43,999 nucleotides of DNA from Deltaproteobacteria bacterium (GCA_020059605.1 JAGVBT010000050.1:1-43999); one strand, 5' to 3'. Counted from the first letter of the stretch, positions 7,506-16,385 are shown. Numbers and translations are program-made. The notes: a model not told the origin generated them from the sequence alone.

Positions 7506-8594
7506 ATGGAAATAAGAATCAGGAAATTAAATAAAGATTTTTTTTCGGAAGGCAAGAGGATCACAGCCCTCGATCAGGTGAATCTCAATATCCCGGCTAA
7601 CAGAATATTTACTCTCCTGGGGCCGAGCGGGTGCGGCAAGACCACCCTGCTGAGATGCATCGTCGGTCTGGAGACTCCGGATAAAGGTGAAATTCTCATC
7701 GGAGATGAGATTGTTTTTTCACAGGAAAAGAACATCTATCTCCCGCCGGAAAAGAGAAGGTTGGGCATGGTGTTTCAAACCTATGCCATCTGGCCCCATA
7801 TGAACGTGTTTGACAATGTGGCCTATCCTCTGCAGACCCGCAAACTGCCCAAAAAAGAGATTGCGGATAAGGTGGCAGAGACCCTGCGTTTCGTCCAGCT
7901 TGCGGGGTTCGAAAAACGTCCGGCCACAAAATTGAGCGGCGGACAGCAGCAGCGTGTGGCCTTGGCCAGGGCCCTGGTGGCCGAACCGAAGGTGATCCTC
8001 TTCGATGAACCCCTGAGCAATCTGGATGCCAAGCTCAGAGAAGAAACAAGGAAAGAACTGAGAAGCTTCCTCTCCCGGCTTTCCATCACCGCCGTTTATG
8101 TCACTCATGATCAGATTGAGGCTCTCTCTCTATCGGACATGGTGGCGGTGATGAGAAACGGCCGCATCATCGAGATGGGAACCCCCTGGGATATCTACTT
8201 CAACTCGGACCAGCGGTTTGTGGCTGATTTTATCGGCCGGGCGAATATCATCGATGGGAAGATCAGATCTGTTGAAAAAGGGTGGGCCGTCATCGAATCC
8301 GCCATCGGCACAATCGTCTGTCAGAGCAGGGACGAAGCGGTGCCGGGGAAGTCCGTTTCAGTCTGTATCCGTCCGGAATTCATCAAATTGCTGACAGAAG
8401 CCGGAGGTGAAGGGCGAAATGTCTTCCGGGGGAAAGTGGAATCGTTAGTCTTCGTGGGAGATATCCAGGAGGGCGAAGTCCGAATCAAAGAGACAACCTT
8501 GAGTTTCCAGGTAGAACCAACCGCCAAGATCAAGGAGGGTGACCTGATCAACCTCCGTTTTGACCCTACTCATTGCAGCATTCTTTTTAATTGA
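7506..8594 (+). CDS. ABC transporter ATP-binding protein (AfuC/PotA type)
   Basis: 362 residues from ATG 7506, where the family's N-terminus (MEIRIRKLNKDF) begins; the longer in-frame extension crosses the preceding stop and is not protein-like. Walker A GPSGCGKTT at 39-47, Q-loop MVFQTYAIWPHM, signature LSGGQQQRVAL from 143, Walker B VILFDEP at 163-169, H-loop VTHDQIEAL. A TOBE-type C-terminal domain covers about 240-362. It energises the import of the upstream binding protein's ligand through the fused permease, whose gene starts 12 bases downstream. No strong Shine-Dalgarno is seen, so translation may depend on coupling. Confidence 0.93.
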   Translation: MEIRIRKLNKDFFSEGKRITALDQVNLNIPANRIFTLLGPSGCGKTTLLRCIVGLETPDKGEILIGDEIVFSQEKNIYLPPEKRRLGMVFQTYAIWPHMNVFDNVAYPLQTRKLPKKEIADKVAETLRFVQLAGFEKRPATKLSGGQQQRVALARALVAEPKVILFDEPLSNLDAKLREETRKELRSFLSRLSITAVYVTHDQIEALSLSDMVAVMRNGRIIEMGTPWDIYFNSDQRFVADFIGRANIIDGKIRSVEKGWAVIESAIGTIVCQSRDEAVPGKSVSVCIRPEFIKLLTEAGGEGRNVFRGKVESLVFVGDIQEGEVRIKETTLSFQVEPTAKIKEGDLINLRFDPTHCSILFN

Positions 8595-8606
8595 GCTGAT
8601 ATTCCT

Positions 8607-10286
8607 ATGCGGAAGACCAATAGGGCTCTCACGTACTCCCTGATCGTCATTGTCGGTTTTCTCACAATCTGCCCGGTCATGATGCTTTTTCTCGGCAGTT
8701 TTACCGAGGGGCTGGGCGCCTTTGGCGATTTTACCCTGAAAAAATATATCAAGTCATACAGCGATCCCGCTTTAGGTTCTATTGTGGCCAATACGGTCAT
8801 ATTTACTTCGGGATCCGCTTTGCTGGCTACCGCACTGGCCATGTTTCTGGCCTATCTGAATACCCGGACCAATATTCCCTTCAAAGGCCTGTTCGGGATA
8901 GTCTCGATTGTTCCGATGATGATCCCTCACGTATTGTTTGCCGTCAGTTGGGCGCTTCTTCTCAACCCGTCAAACGGAATGATCAACCTGTTGTTTAAGC
9001 AATTGCTGGGATTGACGGAATCGCCTTTAAATATATACACCCTTCAGGGGATGATCCTCGTGGAAGCCCTCATGGATTTTCCCATGGCTTACCTGATCAT
9101 CGCCCCCGCCATGTCTGCCTTTGATGTTTCCCTCGAAGAATCCTCGCGGGTATGCGGTGCTTCAAATTTTCGCACAGCCGTCAGGGTAACCTTTCCGATT
9201 CTCCGCCCGGCCATTTTAGCCGCCATCACGCTGGCGGTTGTCCGGAGTCTGGCCTCTTTTGCCGTTCCCTCGGTCATCGGCATGCCCGGACGAAACTACG
9301 TCCTCTCTACTCACATCTACCGAATCATTGCAACGGGATTTGCTCCAGACTACGGCATGGCGGCAGCAGTCGGCATGAGCGTTCTGGCGACTTCCATCAC
9401 GCTTATTTTTCTCTATCGCTACCTCACTTCGGAAGGTGAAAAGTATGTTACCGTGTCCAGCCGTGGCTACCGACCTACGGTGATTGATCTGAAGAAAGCC
9501 AAGTATCCCTTGTTCGGTATCGTCGCCTTTCTCTCTTTTGTGCTGATTGTGCTGCCCATCGTCGTACTGTTCTACACTTCCCTTGTCCCCTATTCCATGG
9601 TGCCAAGCACAAGGGCCTTCACGCTCATGAGCTGGAAGCACTGGATAGCCGTGATGAAGGACCCCATTTCCATGCTTTCTCTCAAGAACAGCCTTTTCCT
9701 TGGCATAGCGGGAGCCACACTGGGGATCCTCCTCTCCATCTTTGTCGCTTATGTGATTGTGAAAGTCCGAACCACGGCCTCAGGCTTTCTTGAGTCCCTC
9801 AGCTTTTTATCGTTTTCTTTCCCCGGCATCGTCATCGGCATAGGCTTTATGTGGTTTTTTGTCTATACGCCTCTTTATGCCACGATCTGGGCCTTGCTCA
9901 TTGGGTATATCGCCACTTATCTGCCCTATGGGGTTCGGCCTCTTTCCAGCGCTTTTATCCAGATCCATAGCCACCTGGAGGAATCTTCACGGGTTTGCGG
10001 CGGCGGTGCCCTATATACCATGAGGCGGATTATCATCCCTTTGCTGATTCCTGGTGTTGTCTCCGGATGGATCATGCTTACCACCATGTTCGTCCGTGAG
10101 CTCAGCCTGTCCGTGGTGCTTTCTCGGCCGGGCACGGAGGTTCTGGCCGTTCAGATCCTGCGGTTCGCTGAGGATGGCCTCTGGGGACGACTCTCCGCAC
10201 TGGGGATTATGATGATTATCCTATCCACCACCCTCGTGATCATAGCCTCCTTCATCGGGGCAAAGTTGAAGAAGGTGAACAAATAA
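8607..10286 (+). CDS. ABC transporter permease, fused two-module type (FbpB/AfuB/ThiP class)
   Basis: 559 residues, about 12 transmembrane helices in two homologous halves. Each half carries an EAA-type loop: LEESSRVCGASNFRTAVRV near residues 175-193 and LEESSRVCGGGALYTMRRI near 460-478. The closeness of the two loops shows internal duplication of a six-helix module. One polypeptide thus forms the whole pore, as in FbpB, AfuB and ThiP. It lies 12 bases after the ATPase gene without an obvious Shine-Dalgarno, consistent with translational coupling. It completes a three-gene importer operon (6398-10286). The spacer to the converging FmdB gene is only 32 bases, with no clear terminator. Confidence 0.92.
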   Translation: MRKTNRALTYSLIVIVGFLTICPVMMLFLGSFTEGLGAFGDFTLKKYIKSYSDPALGSIVANTVIFTSGSALLATALAMFLAYLNTRTNIPFKGLFGIVSIVPMMIPHVLFAVSWALLLNPSNGMINLLFKQLLGLTESPLNIYTLQGMILVEALMDFPMAYLIIAPAMSAFDVSLEESSRVCGASNFRTAVRVTFPILRPAILAAITLAVVRSLASFAVPSVIGMPGRNYVLSTHIYRIIATGFAPDYGMAAAVGMSVLATSITLIFLYRYLTSEGEKYVTVSSRGYRPTVIDLKKAKYPLFGIVAFLSFVLIVLPIVVLFYTSLVPYSMVPSTRAFTLMSWKHWIAVMKDPISMLSLKNSLFLGIAGATLGILLSIFVAYVIVKVRTTASGFLESLSFLSFSFPGIVIGIGFMWFFVYTPLYATIWALLIGYIATYLPYGVRPLSSAFIQIHSHLEESSRVCGGGALYTMRRIIIPLLIPGVVSGWIMLTTMFVRELSLSVVLSRPGTEVLAVQILRFAEDGLWGRLSALGIMMIILSTTLVIIASFIGAKLKKVNK

Positions 10287-10318
10287 CAAATTGTCATATT
10301 AAAAGATTGGGGGGGCGG

Positions 10319-10669
10319 CTAATCTTCCAGGTCGTTTTCTGATTTAGAGGCCATCTCCTCTTCCATGCCCTCCTCTACCATCTGATCGACATCCTCCCCC
10401 ATGTCTTCGCCGAGTTCCTTACCCATTTTTTTCATCCATTTGGCCATGCTCTTCGGGTCTTTTTCGTCGATGCCGCCCCATTTTGAGGGATCGGCCAGGC
10501 TCTCCATCCGGCTCTCCTCCGAGCGAATTACTCTCACCCTCGACAGGACACGGGACACTTTTTTACTGTTGCACCGTTTGCATTGAGGGACAAACTTCTC
10601 ATCGGTCCGGATCAGGAGAAACTCGGATATCTTTCTGCATTCTTCGCAACGATACTCATAGATCGGCAT
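10319..10669 (-). CDS. FmdB-family zinc ribbon protein with acidic tail
   Basis: 116 residues. MPIYEYRCEEC at the N-terminus and QCKRC later give the zinc ribbon C8-x2-C11...C30-x2-C33 typical of FmdB-like putative regulators. The rest is a highly charged tail rich in Glu, Asp and Met (GKELGEDMGEDVDQMVEEG), longer than the minimal 70-80-residue family form. A GGAGGGAG Shine-Dalgarno precedes the ATG, inside the last codons of the MFS gene. The two genes overlap by 14 bases and are probably co-translated. The role of FmdB proteins is not settled; regulation of formamidase/amide genes was the original association. Confidence 0.85.
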   Translation of the reverse strand: MPIYEYRCEECRKISEFLLIRTDEKFVPQCKRCNSKKVSRVLSRVRVIRSEESRMESLADPSKWGGIDEKDPKSMAKWMKKMGKELGEDMGEDVDQMVEEGMEEEMASKSENDLED

Positions 10670-11819
10670 ATTTCTCCCTCCTTTTTTTGCGAATGATGAA
10701 ATAGAAATATAGGAGATTTATGACGCCGGTGAGCGTCAGGCAAAGGAACATCGTCATATAATTGGTGAACTGAAGGATGATCCCCATAATGACCGAACCC
10801 ATGCCCGACCCGAGATCAGCGATCGCAGTAAAGGTGCCCATTGCCGGGCCAGGAGAAGATTTCGCATGATCCAGGGCATAAGCCACCAGGGTGGGGTAGA
10901 GAAAAGCGTTCCCCACTCCCCAGATCACCGCCACCAGTAAAAACATGGGAAGCGTTTTTGAAAAAGCAAGGATGACCATTGAAAGGATGTAAGCGATCAG
11001 GCAGGGGAAAATGATCCTTTCCCTGCTGTAAAGATCCAATACCCTCCCACCCAAGCCACGGCCGATAACATGGATGATTGCTAACGCGCCGAAGAAAAGT
11101 CCGGGATTTGAAACCCCATGACTCAGCGCATAAAGAGGAAAAAAAGCAATCACTGCTCCCCAAACGATGTTGACCATGAAAGCCATCATTGCCGGGGGGA
11201 GAGCTTCACGGCTTAAAAGAGACCGCTTCTCCGTCGCCTGGTTTTCTGATCGAAGGGTCTGCCCATGACTCAATCGAGTGGTGATGAACAGGGAGCATAG
11301 GGATAAGGCTACACAAATCAGAAAGAGGACGCTGAAATTGAACCGGTTGACGAGAAGCATCCCAACGTAGGGGGCGATCACAAAAGCAACATTGATAGCC
11401 AGATAATAATAACTCAGGCTCTGTCCCCGATGGGCCTCGGGGCTGATATTGGCAATTAATGTGAAAGCGGCAGTTGAAAAAAAGGCGAGGCCGATCCCGT
11501 GGAAAATCCGAACGATAAAAAGAGGCCAAAAGGGCGGCGCAAAGAGATAGGCCAGGGAGGAGAAAGTGTACAAGATGGTGCCGTAGATCATGAAATTTCT
11601 TTCCGGAACTCTTAAAAGGGCTCTTCCAACAAAAGGCCTTAGAATTAAAGAAGAGACGCTAAAAACTCCGATGAGAAGACCGATTTCTGCCTCGGGAGAC
11701 CCTCTCCTCGTAAGATAAATCGGAAAGGTGGGGATGAGGATGCAAAACACCGAAGAGAAAGTGAACTGGGCGAGAAAACTGAGGGTGAAATCCCTGGTTA
11801 ATATCTTCCGAGCGGTCAT
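10656..11819 (-). CDS. MFS transporter
   Basis: 387 residues from the ATG at 11819 (MTARKILTRDF). A longer reading to 11921 exists, but the extension resembles no MFS N-terminus. About 12 transmembrane helices. The loop between helices 2 and 3 reads RPFVGRALLRVPERN, an MFS motif-A variant, and helix 4-5 contains RIFHGIGLAFFSTAAFTLIA. The second half has GRGLGGRVLDLYSRERI, the motif-A copy of the C-terminal six-helix bundle. This resembles small drug or metabolite exporters of the YfcJ/YhhS-like group; the substrate is unknown. The gene is divergent from the large regulator at 11953, which may control it. Confidence 0.88.
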   Translation of the reverse strand: MTARKILTRDFTLSFLAQFTFSSVFCILIPTFPIYLTRRGSPEAEIGLLIGVFSVSSLILRPFVGRALLRVPERNFMIYGTILYTFSSLAYLFAPPFWPLFIVRIFHGIGLAFFSTAAFTLIANISPEAHRGQSLSYYYLAINVAFVIAPYVGMLLVNRFNFSVLFLICVALSLCSLFITTRLSHGQTLRSENQATEKRSLLSREALPPAMMAFMVNIVWGAVIAFFPLYALSHGVSNPGLFFGALAIIHVIGRGLGGRVLDLYSRERIIFPCLIAYILSMVILAFSKTLPMFLLVAVIWGVGNAFLYPTLVAYALDHAKSSPGPAMGTFTAIADLGSGMGSVIMGIILQFTNYMTMFLCLTLTGVINLLYFYFIIRKKRREKYADL

Positions 11820-11877
11820 ACCCCCTAATCTTATTTGATAAAAAGCCCAGTGTAAAGAGGGTCCAAACACAAACATA

Positions 11878-11906
11878 TTGACTCTTTTGTTCGTCTTTAA
11901 TAGACT
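11878..11906 (+). promoter_or_regulatory. Sigma70-type promoter for the MalT-like regulator
   Basis: TTGACT (11878-11883), 17-base spacer, TAGACT (11901-11906). It is followed by AAGGAGGT and the ATG at 11953. It sits in the 133-base divergent region shared with the MFS gene. Confidence 0.6.
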
Positions 11907-11952
11907 GATACCATACCACAAAAGAAGGGCGTAAGGAGGTTACTGCTTTCTG

Positions 11953-14900
11953 ATGAGCAAGGTATCCCCTCCTGTCCTCACGGGAGTCTTTCCCAGGAAA
12001 CGGTTGTTTCGCGCGCTTGATCACATGCGGAAACAGCCGATCATTTGGGTTTCAGGACCTGCTGGCTCCGGAAAGACCACTCTCGTTGCAAACTACCTCG
12101 ATGCTCGCAAGATTCCCTGCCTTTGGTATCAAATAGACGAAGGAGATGCAGATCCAGCGACTTTCTTCTATTACTTGGGACAGGCAGCAAAAAAGGCAAC
12201 ACCGCGAATCCAAAAACCATTACCCCTTCTCACTCCTGAATATCTACAAGGTATTCCCACATTTACCCAACGATATTTTGAAAATCTTTACAGCCGATTT
12301 AGAATTTCATCCGTCCTTGTCTTTGATAATTACCAAGAAACGCCAACCGAATCGCCATTCCATGAAGTGATTTTAAATGCTCTAATCAGCATCCCCCATG
12401 GCATCAATGTAATGTTCATAAGTCGAAGTGACCCTCCGCCGGTTCTCATACGATTACGCGCCAATAACCTGATGAATGCACTTGGATGGGATGAGCTTCG
12501 TCTGACCCTGGACGAGTCGGGGTCCATCCTCCATTTACGGTCAAAGCGGAAACTATCCAAAGATACGATCCGACATCTACACGAAACCACAGATGGATGG
12601 GCAGCCGGATTGATCTTGATGTTAGAGAGCGTGAAGAGTGGGACTCAGCCTCAGGTGGTCGGGAAGCTAACCCCAGAGGAGATCTTTGATTATTTTGGAA
12701 ATGAACTCTTCAATAAAACGGATGAAGAGACCAGAGAGTTTTTCCTCAAGACGGCCTTTCTATCTAAAATGACGGTGAAAATGGCTGAAGATCTCACTGG
12801 CCTACCCCATGCAAACCGCATCCTTTCCACATTGAGCCGAAATAATTACTTTACAGAAAAACGTTTCATTACCGAGCCTATCTATCAATATCATCCGCTC
12901 TTCAGAGAGTTTTTACTTTCCCGTGCAAAAAAAACTTTTTCTCAGGACACCCTATCGGTCTTCCTTCGCCGTGCAGCCATACTTCTTGAAATGAACGGCC
13001 AGACGGAAGCCGCAGTTTCGCTCCTCCGCAACAATGGCGACTGGGATGAAATAGTTCGTTTGATTATGAAACAGGCCCCATCGATGGTACAGCAGGGACG
13101 ATATCGTCCGCTTGAAGAGTGGCTGGGCAGCCTTCCAAAAGGCATGATGGAGAATGATCCCTGGCTTCTTTACTGGATGGGATCCTGCCGCCTTCCGTTT
13201 GACCCCGAACAGAGTCGGCACTATTTTGAAAACGCCTTTGAAAGATTCAAGACTCAAAGGGAGATAACCGGAATAATCCTTGTTTGTTGGGGCATAGTTT
13301 ACTCTATCATATATGGAATGGCGGACTATAAGCCCCTTGATCGCTGGATTCCCGTGCTTGAAGAATTCGGGCATAGTTTCAAAGAATTTCCTTCTGACGA
13401 GATCGAGCTTCAATTTACTTCCGCCATGTTCTCTGCATTGGTATATAGACAGCCTCAGCATCCTGAGATCGAGACCTGGGCGGAGCGCGCTCTTTCGCTT
13501 GCCGAAGGCTCTTCAAACCTAAGCCTTAAATTACAGACCATTGCTACTGTGGCAATTTACCGGGTGCAGACGGGCGATTTCGGGAAGGCGCTATTGGTTA
13601 TCAACTCTCTAAGGAAATTATCTCAATTTAGAGATGCTACCCCTTTAATCCGAATTAGACTTGGATTTATAGAGGCAACATATTATCGGTATGTGGGGTT
13701 ATATGAAAAATGCCTGAAGGTAGTCACTGATGGTCTGGAGTTATCCCGAGCGACCGGCATCCATACGTTTGAGATCATGTTATTATACCAGGGAATATCA
13801 AGCGCCGTAAGTGCAAGCGATCATACAACGGCTGCAAGATTGCTGGAGGAGATGTCTCCATCTTTAAAAAGTTTCAGACCCTGGGACCTCTGCACCTACC
13901 ACAGTGCAAAAAGCCAGGAGGCTTTGCTTCGGGGGGACCCTGGAGAAGCCTCGCTTCATATGGAGCAAGCTTTGAATTTGAGGATGGAAGCAGGATTTAC
14001 TCTTGTTACAGGCTGGTGTCATATACAGAATGCGCATGTGATGCATGAACTTGGAAGGCACCGAGAAGCGGTAGAACATCTAACCCATGCTTTTGATTTT
14101 GCCCGTGAGGTAAGGGGTAAAAACACCGAATATGCTGCACTTTTGGCCAAAACCCTCTTCGCCTTTGATCAAGGGAAGGAAGAAACAGGCTTATATTCAC
14201 TTAGGAAAGCCTTTGCCCTGGGGAGGGAGAGAGGATATTTTGGTACCTGGGGTCCTCCACCTTCTGGTATGGCCAAGCTGTGTACCAAAGCCCTCGAAGC
14301 CGGGGTTGAGATCGAATATGTTCAGGAGCTTATTCGCAGATTCCGTATAGTTCCCGACCGAGCGGCGCTCCATTTAGAAAACTGGCCCTGGCCTTTAAAG
14401 GTATTCACCCTGGGGCGGTTTGAGCTTATCAAAGATGGGAAACCGATCCGATTCCAACGAAAAGCACAACAAAGGCCTCTATCCATGCTCAAAGCAATGA
14501 TCGCCTTTGGAGGAAAGGAAGTAAGGGAAGACCATATCATGGATGCTCTTTGGCCTGAAGCTGATGGCGATAGGGCGCAACAATCCTTTGCAACCAACCT
14601 GCACCGCTTACGCCAATTACTCGGCTATGAAAAGGCTATCCTCCGCCAGGAGGGGAAACTGACCCTGGATGATAAATTTTGCTGGGTGGATCTTTGGGCA
14701 TTCGAGGCTATCCTGGAACAAGCAGATGGTCAGTGGAAAAAAGAACGGGTGGAGAAGCCTATTGAACTCACAGAAAAAGCCATAGAAATGTATAAAGGTC
14801 CTTTCCTGGCAAAAGAAATTGAACAGCCGCGGACCATCTCTATGAGAGAACGCCTGAGAAACAAATTTTTGAGAAATGTTGAAAAGTTAGGTCAACACTA

Positions 14901-15138
14901 CCAGGTATCCGGTCAATGGGAGAAGGCTTTGGACTGTTATCTTAAGGGATTGGAGGTCGATGATCTTGCTGATGAATTTTATTCTGGTCTTATGACCTGT
15001 TATCACCGCCTGGGTCGAAAGACTGATGCCCTGGCAGTTTACAACCGCCATAAGAAAACCCTTTCATCTCTACCTGGAATTGAACCCTCCCCCAAGACAG
15101 AAGCGATCTATAGAACAATCCTTTCTGGCAAACAATGA
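11953..15138 (+). CDS. MalT-like STAND ATPase transcriptional regulator with C-terminal winged helix and BTAD domain
   Basis: 1061 residues. Walker A GPAGSGKTT at 35-43 and a Walker-B-like SSVLVFDNY near 118 mark an N-terminal NTPase of the MalT/LuxR-type STAND class. A winged-helix segment (HLHETTDGWAAGLIL) follows, then a long helical TPR-like sensor region from about 330 to 800. Unlike MalT, there is no LuxR helix-turn-helix at the end. Instead an OmpR/PhoB-type winged helix starts near residue 815 (LKVFTLGRFELIKDGKPI), with a BTAD/SARP-like TPR domain to the end (FYSGLMTCYHRLGRKTDALA). Such proteins are ligand-gated activators. The inducer and targets are unknown; the divergent MFS/FmdB operon is the nearest candidate. 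The AAGGAGGT to ATG spacing is long (about 12 bases). Confidence 0.88.
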   Translation: MSKVSPPVLTGVFPRKRLFRALDHMRKQPIIWVSGPAGSGKTTLVANYLDARKIPCLWYQIDEGDADPATFFYYLGQAAKKATPRIQKPLPLLTPEYLQGIPTFTQRYFENLYSRFRISSVLVFDNYQETPTESPFHEVILNALISIPHGINVMFISRSDPPPVLIRLRANNLMNALGWDELRLTLDESGSILHLRSKRKLSKDTIRHLHETTDGWAAGLILMLESVKSGTQPQVVGKLTPEEIFDYFGNELFNKTDEETREFFLKTAFLSKMTVKMAEDLTGLPHANRILSTLSRNNYFTEKRFITEPIYQYHPLFREFLLSRAKKTFSQDTLSVFLRRAAILLEMNGQTEAAVSLLRNNGDWDEIVRLIMKQAPSMVQQGRYRPLEEWLGSLPKGMMENDPWLLYWMGSCRLPFDPEQSRHYFENAFERFKTQREITGIILVCWGIVYSIIYGMADYKPLDRWIPVLEEFGHSFKEFPSDEIELQFTSAMFSALVYRQPQHPEIETWAERALSLAEGSSNLSLKLQTIATVAIYRVQTGDFGKALLVINSLRKLSQFRDATPLIRIRLGFIEATYYRYVGLYEKCLKVVTDGLELSRATGIHTFEIMLLYQGISSAVSASDHTTAARLLEEMSPSLKSFRPWDLCTYHSAKSQEALLRGDPGEASLHMEQALNLRMEAGFTLVTGWCHIQNAHVMHELGRHREAVEHLTHAFDFAREVRGKNTEYAALLAKTLFAFDQGKEETGLYSLRKAFALGRERGYFGTWGPPPSGMAKLCTKALEAGVEIEYVQELIRRFRIVPDRAALHLENWPWPLKVFTLGRFELIKDGKPIRFQRKAQQRPLSMLKAMIAFGGKEVREDHIMDALWPEADGDRAQQSFATNLHRLRQLLGYEKAILRQEGKLTLDDKFCWVDLWAFEAILEQADGQWKKERVEKPIELTEKAIEMYKGPFLAKEIEQPRTISMRERLRNKFLRNVEKLGQHYQVSGQWEKALDCYLKGLEVDDLADEFYSGLMTCYHRLGRKTDALAVYNRHKKTLSSLPGIEPSPKTEAIYRTILSGKQ

Positions 15139-15215
15139 ACCGGTGAAACGGGGAATCGGGGAAAGGGCGACCACAAAGAACAAGTGAACCAGGAAAACAG
15201 GGAATGGGAGATTAA

Positions 15216-15506
15216 CTATCCCGAACGGACTGATTTAAGGCTTTCCATCACATCCTTTGCTTTAATATTTCCTTTTACTCCCATCTCCGAGAGGATATCG
15301 ATCGTTTCAGAGAGTGTCAGATTTAATAGGTCAGAGGCTTCACGAAGAGTTAGCTTCCCCCTCTCATAGGATTTTGCAGCATAAAATTCGAACCCCAATC
15401 TTGTAAGTTTTCGAAGAGATTGTGTTTTTTCAAGTTTCTCTGACTTAGCCACATAGTCTATCGCTTTATCAATATCTTCAGGAATTCTTAGGGATTTGAC
15501 CTTCAT
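15216..15506 (-). CDS. UPF0175-family antitoxin-like protein
   Basis: 96 residues. The sequence MKVKSLRIPEDIDKAI, then LGFEFYAAKSYERGKLTLRE and ASDLLNLTLSETIDILSEMG, is typical of UPF0175 (PF03683) proteins, which pair with PIN-domain toxins. A ribbon-helix-helix-like N-terminus probably binds DNA, and the central helix-turn-helix-like part (LTLREASDLLNLTLSET) is also conserved. GGAGG lies seven bases before the ATG, within the toxin gene; ATGA overlap gives tight coupling. Unusually, the toxin gene comes first. Confidence 0.85.
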   Translation of the reverse strand: MKVKSLRIPEDIDKAIDYVAKSEKLEKTQSLRKLTRLGFEFYAAKSYERGKLTLREASDLLNLTLSETIDILSEMGVKGNIKAKDVMESLKSVRSG

Positions 15507-15976
15507 GATTTTTCCTCCAAAAAAAATTTCGCCATACTATACTCATCTTCGCTGATAAAATCGGAAAGTTTTTCGAGCCAATGAAGCGCCGTTCCTTTAT
15601 TGATGATATCCGTTTGATAAAAAGAATAAATGAGAAGGCCAGGCAAAATATAAGGGATGGACATCGATTTAAGTAATCGAGTTAATTTGGCGTCGTCCGT
15701 TGCTATTAAATCATATTGTCCTTGCTTAAAAATTTCTATAAGAGCCTGGTCTCCTTTAACATGGGCCGAAAACCCTTTTCCAGTAACTTGAATGATATCA
15801 TTTTGAATATTTTTCTCTACTAATTCTGCATCCGACAAACCTTTGCTTTTACCAGCATCAACAACCTCCTTTTTAACAATAGAAGGAATATCTACTCCAA
15901 ATCGTCTGCAAATTTCTTCTTTAAGGCCAGCCTTAGTAAGTTTGATTAAACAATCCGCATCCATTAGCAGCTTCAT
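15503..15976 (-). CDS. PIN-domain toxin-like ribonuclease
   Basis: 157 residues. Acidic residues of a PIN fold appear in order: D6 (LLMDADCLI), E37 (IVKKEVVD), D76/E81 (KGDQALIEIF) and D94/D95 (LIATDDAKL), the pattern of VapC-like metal-dependent RNases, closest in look to DUF3368-type partners of UPF0175. It would cleave RNA (often tRNA) when unbound. The promoter places the start of the transcript only two or three bases before the ATG, and no Shine-Dalgarno is present, so it may be translated from a leaderless mRNA. The antitoxin gene follows with a four-base overlap. Confidence 0.85.
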   Translation of the reverse strand: MKLLMDADCLIKLTKAGLKEEICRRFGVDIPSIVKKEVVDAGKSKGLSDAELVEKNIQNDIIQVTGKGFSAHVKGDQALIEIFKQGQYDLIATDDAKLTRLLKSMSIPYILPGLLIYSFYQTDIINKGTALHWLEKLSDFISEDEYSMAKFFLEEKS

Positions 15977-15984
15977 TGTAGTCT

Positions 15985-16012
15985 ATTGTAACAAATAAAT
16001 TACAAATGTCAA
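15985..16012 (-). promoter_or_regulatory. Promoter and putative operator of the toxin-antitoxin pair
   Basis: On the minus strand: TTGACA (16012-16007), 16-base spacer, TACAAT (15990-15985). The spacer and -10 contain the inverted repeat TTGTAA (15986-15991) and TTACAA (16000-16005) with eight bases between, a plausible autoregulatory site for the antitoxin. Predicted +1 is near 15978, against an ATG at 15976. Confidence 0.7.
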
Positions 16013-16154
16013 TAACTTTTAATATTCTCCGACGCCTCCCTATCTGTGTTTTCTCCCATCACCCTATTTTTTATTTTAAGCGAATCTGTACATAATCTGT
16101 AATCTCCTCTGTGGTATGAACTCTATAAAAATTTGTGATTCTTCCACATTGTTT

Positions 16155-16385
16155 ATGGTTTTAACGACTTACATTGTCCGTGTTTACAAGTTTAAAAAGA
16201 ACCAACCTCGAAATCTTGTAGGGCTTGTGGAAGAGGTGGGGGCAAAAGGACGCAGAGGCTTTACCAATCTTGAGGAGCTCTGGGAGATTCTAAATTCTCC
16301 GATCCCTACCCTTTCCTCTCTCCAGGGGGAAGGGGAAAGTTCAGGGGGTCACATGCGGAAAAATAGACAAGAGAAAAGGAGGTGA
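16155..16385 (+). CDS. Small conserved-looking hypothetical protein with repeat-derived tail
   Basis: 76 residues from ATG 16155 (89 if from 16116). The first half, YIVRVYKFKKNQPRNLVGLV and then EEVGAKGRRGFTNLEELWEI, resembles short conserved proteins I know from deltaproteobacterial genomes (a basic strand followed by a G-rich turn and the F-T-N-x-x-E-L-W motif). No function is known to me. After about residue 42 the frame runs through a CCCTACCC/GGGGAAAG palindrome (16300-16346), so the C-terminus is repeat-derived and may replace a native stop. No Shine-Dalgarno is visible. It could be a remnant. Confidence 0.45.
   Translation: MVLTTYIVRVYKFKKNQPRNLVGLVEEVGAKGRRGFTNLEELWEILNSPIPTLSSLQGEGESSGGHMRKNRQEKRR
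16300..16346. repeat. CCCTCACCC-family palindrome, copy 3, inside a small ORF
   Basis: CCCTACCCTTTCCTCTCTCC, short loop, GGGGGAAGGGGAAAGTTCAGGGGG. The arms are imperfectly complementary and match the family at 2738, 3651, 33754, 35984 and 43858. Confidence 0.7.

Noticed and set aside
15139..15215. Possible direct repeat GTGAAACGGGGAATCGGGG region
   Set aside because: Motifs (GTGAA, GGGAAT) recur only loosely; not enough structure to define a repeat.
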